A stretch of DNA of 42,344 nucleotides from Reyranella sp. Its GTDB lineage: Bacteria; Pseudomonadota; Alphaproteobacteria; Reyranellales; Reyranellaceae. A program made the position numbers and the translations under genes. Positions 40,274-42,344 of the stretch are shown in pieces. The stretch spans positions 1-42,344 of the forward strand of contig NZ_SCVH01000031.1 of the NCBI RefSeq assembly GCF_004296935.1. Reading direction: 5' to 3'. Every line of letters starts with the position of its first letter. Position 1 is the stretch's first letter. Below the pieces are notes generated by a model that was not told where the DNA came from, did not search any database, and saw nothing but the letters and a program-made list of their open reading frames with translations.

Positions 40274-40840
40274 ATGGCGACAGCAAGCGTACCAGCCGGC
40301 GGTCACGGTGATCCGACCCGGCGCGATTTCCTCATGGTTGCGACCGGCGCCCTTGGCGCCGTCGGCGTGGCGGCCGTCGCCTGGCCGTTCATCAACAATC
40401 TCAATCCCGCCGCCGACACGCTGGCGCTCGCCTCGATCGAGGTGAACGTCAAGCCGATCGAAGTCGGCCAGGCGATCACGGTGAAATGGCGCGGCAAGCC
40501 GGTCTTCATCCGTCACCGGACGGAAAAGGACATCAAGGAAGCCGAGGCGGTGCCGATGTCGGAGTTGCCCGATCCGCAGACCGACGATTCACGCGTGACC
40601 GACACCGCCAAGAAGGTGCGCCGCGAGTGGCTGATCATGATCGGCGTCTGCACCCATCTGGGCTGCGTGCCGCTCGGCAACCTGCCGGGCCAGGACAAGG
40701 GTCCCTACGGTGGCTGGTACTGCCCGTGTCACGGATCGGCCTACGATACGTCGGGGCGCATCCGGAAGGGACCGGCGCCGCTGAACCTCGTCATTCCGCA
40801 GTACCTGTTTCTTTCCGACTCACTCGTCCGCATCGGCTGA
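40274..40840 (+). CDS. petA: ubiquinol-cytochrome c reductase iron-sulfur subunit
   Basis: The 188-residue Rieske protein of the cytochrome bc1 complex. The N-terminus has a twin-arginine motif (TRRDFL, residues 15-20) followed by a membrane anchor helix (about 23-42), so it should be exported folded by the Tat system. The cluster ligands are CTHLGC (near 126-131) and CPCHGSAYD (near 151-159), both with Cys and His. It passes electrons from ubiquinol to cytochrome c1. It heads the petABC operon, with AAAGAGAAG before the ATG. Confidence 0.97.
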   Translation: MATASVPAGGHGDPTRRDFLMVATGALGAVGVAAVAWPFINNLNPAADTLALASIEVNVKPIEVGQAITVKWRGKPVFIRHRTEKDIKEAEAVPMSELPDPQTDDSRVTDTAKKVRREWLIMIGVCTHLGCVPLGNLPGQDKGPYGGWYCPCHGSAYDTSGRIRKGPAPLNLVIPQYLFLSDSLVRIG

Positions 40841-40881
40841 TCGCCGTCGATCGCACACCGATCGCCTAGGAGCTCGCAGCA

Positions 40882-42117
40882 ATGGCCTCGTCTCACGGCA
40901 CACCGCCGGTCTTCAACAACAAGGTGATCGCCTGGATCGATTACCGCCTGCCGATCTTCTCGTATATCGAGAAGGAGTATCACACCTTCCCGACGCCACG
41001 GAATTTCAACTACTTCTGGAATTTCGGCGCCATTGCCACCGTGATGCTGGTGCTCATGATCGCCACCGGCGTCGTGCTGGCGACCAACTATACGCCGCAC
41101 GTGCTGATGGCCTTCGACTCGGTCGAGCGCATCGACCGTGACGTGCCGCAGGGCTGGCTGATCCGCGACCTGCACATGAACGGCGCGTCGTTCTTCTTCA
41201 TCGCCGTCTATGTCCACATCTTCCGCGGCATGTACTACGGCTCCTACAAGGCGCCGCGCGAACTGCTGTGGATCCTGGGCGTCGTCATCTTCCTGCTGAT
41301 GATGGCCACGGCCTTCATGGGCTACGTGCTGCCGTGGGGCCAGATGAGCTTCTGGGGCGCCACCGTCATCACCAGCCTGTTCTCGGCCATCCCGGTCGTT
41401 GGCGACTCGATCGTGACCTGGCTGTGGGGCGGCTTCTCGATCGGCAATCCGACGCTCAACCGCTTCTATGCGCTGCACTACCTGCTGCCGTTCATCATCG
41501 TCGCAGTGGTGGCGCTCCATGTCGTGGCGCTGCACGTCCACGGCTCGAACAACCCGACCGGCATCGATCCCAAGGGGCCGCAGGACACCGTGCCGTTCCA
41601 TCCCTACTACACGATGAAGGACGGCTTCGGCGTCGTCGTCTTCCTGATCGTCTATTCGCTCGTCGTGTTCTTCGGGCCCGACATGCTGGGCGACGCGGCG
41701 AACTACATCCCGGCCGACCCGCTGGTGACGCCGACGCACATCGTGCCGGAATGGTACTTCCTGCCGTTCTACGCGATCCTGCGCGCGGTGCCGGACAAGC
41801 TGGGCGGCGTGATCGCCATGTTCGGAGCCATTGCGGTGCTGTTCGTGCTGCCCTGGCTCGACACCTCGCGCGTGCGCTCGTCGACGTACCGGCCGATCTA
41901 CAAGTGGTGCATGCTGCTTCTCGTGGTCGACGTCGTCGTGCTGGGCTTCTGCGGCGCCAACCCGCCGGCCGGCTTCTGGATCCCGCTGTCCCAGGCCGCC
42001 ACGCTCTATTACTTCATCCACTTCCTCATCCTGCTGCCGGTCCTGGGCAAGATCGAACGGCCTTTGCCAATGCCACCCAGCATCGCCGACGCGGTGCTCA
42101 AGAAGAAGGCAGGATAA
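40882..42117 (+). CDS. petB: cytochrome b of the bc1 complex
   Basis: A 411-residue membrane protein with eight helices and the haem-binding His pairs of cytochrome b. Clear family segments: [11 protein letters not shown] near 34-44; [26 protein letters not shown] near 95-120; the Qo-site [18 protein letters not shown] near 147-164; [20 protein letters not shown] near 199-218; and [18 protein letters not shown] near 289-306 with the PEWY motif. The full length is present. It lies 41 nt after petA and 5 nt before petC. Confidence 0.98.
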   Translation: MASSHGTPPVFNNKVIAWIDYRLPIFSYIEKEYHTFPTPRNFNYFWNFGAIATVMLVLMIATGVVLATNYTPHVLMAFDSVERIDRDVPQGWLIRDLHMNGASFFFIAVYVHIFRGMYYGSYKAPRELLWILGVVIFLLMMATAFMGYVLPWGQMSFWGATVITSLFSAIPVVGDSIVTWLWGGFSIGNPTLNRFYALHYLLPFIIVAVVALHVVALHVHGSNNPTGIDPKGPQDTVPFHPYYTMKDGFGVVVFLIVYSLVVFFGPDMLGDAANYIPADPLVTPTHIVPEWYFLPFYAILRAVPDKLGGVIAMFGAIAVLFVLPWLDTSRVRSSTYRPIYKWCMLLLVVDVVVLGFCGANPPAGFWIPLSQAATLYYFIHFLILLPVLGKIERPLPMPPSIADAVLKKKAG

Positions 42118-42122
42118 GCGCC

Positions 42123-42344
42123 ATGCGTAGATTGATCGTTTCCGGCGCAATTGCGCTCGCTGCCCTCGTCACTGGTGCTGGTGCCGTCGCCATTGCGGCC
42201 GGCACCGAGGCGCATCCGAAGCACCAGCATTGGCATTTCCAAGGGCCGTTTGGCACCTACGACCGCGCCGCCGCCCAGCGCGGCTATCAGGTCTATGCCG
42301 AGGTCTGTTCGGCCTGCCATTCGCTGTCGCTGCTGGCCTACCGC
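42123..42344 (+). CDS. petC: cytochrome c1 (5' part, cut by the window edge)
   Basis: The first 74 codons of a gene that runs off the right edge. A signal-like N-terminus (hydrophobic about 4-26) is followed by HWHFQGPFGTYDRAAAQRG near 36-54 and the haem c site CSACH (Cys62, Cys65, His66) and SLSLLAYR, all typical of cytochrome c1. It completes the petABC order with petA and petB. The axial Met and C-terminal anchor would lie outside the window. Confidence 0.93.
   Translation, partial: MRRLIVSGAIALAALVTGAGAVAIAAGTEAHPKHQHWHFQGPFGTYDRAAAQRGYQVYAEVCSACHSLSLLAYR

Noticed and set aside
1-42344. CRISPR array, insertion sequence or prophage
   Set aside because: No regularly spaced repeats, transposase, integrase or phage structural genes were seen on either strand.

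Overview
The window is GC-rich chromosomal DNA from an alphaproteobacterium. The evidence is a petABC operon in alphaproteobacterial order, a fused 1170-residue indolepyruvate ferredoxin oxidoreductase, a DUF6111 gene fused by overlap to cca, and the MoxR/DUF58/DUF4159 set. Gene style resembles Reyranella-like or other Rhodospirillales/Hyphomicrobiales soil bacteria; that placement is inference.

Layout. 1-2534 (minus): a small acidic protein overlapping a Rad50/SMC-like ATPase with a CPLC zinc-hook motif, cut by the left edge and visibly less GC-rich than the rest. This is the most accessory-looking part and a candidate conflict/defence module. 2791-3515: a lone DUF433 gene and a repeat-rich spacer. 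3516-5568 (minus): lipoprotein, DUF4864 protein, EamA transporter. 5863-5939: tRNA-Arg(ACG). 5956-10183: SGNH hydrolase, an SDR lacking its catalytic Tyr, a divergent shikimate-dehydrogenase homologue, peroxiredoxin, YqgE. 10387-15930 (minus): secreted hypotheticals, the fused indolepyruvate oxidoreductase, a TPR protein. 15989-19258 (minus): HAD phosphatase, recX, arsC and a cytochrome-b-like/2Fe-2S/adenylate cyclase fusion, closely packed. 19378-23586 (plus): TetR regulator, then an SxtJ / DUF5989 / carbamoyltransferase trio matching the sxtJ-K-I set of saxitoxin clusters, with a quinone oxidoreductase 4 nt behind it. 23602-28887: OmpA-like and DsbA-like isomerase (minus), SDR plus Rieske oxygenase (plus), secreted protein, SDR, pirin (minus). 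28970-35818 (minus): MoxR-DUF58-DUF4159-VWA operon. 35886-38370 (plus): CoA Nudix hydrolase, DUF6111, cca, small membrane protein. 38700-40102 (minus): trmL-hemF. 40274-end (plus): petA, petB and the start of petC.

Most of the window is housekeeping or general metabolism: respiration (bc1 complex), haem synthesis, tRNA maturation and modification, oxidative stress, and oxidation of aromatic or aryl-pyruvate compounds. The points worth following up are the ATPase module at the left edge, the redox-sensor-like cyclase, the Sxt-type carbamoyltransferase trio outside any obvious natural-product cluster, and a 21-nt sequence occurring twice, 35.6 kb apart, just downstream of two unrelated genes. 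No CRISPR array, intact insertion sequence, prophage or rRNA was seen.
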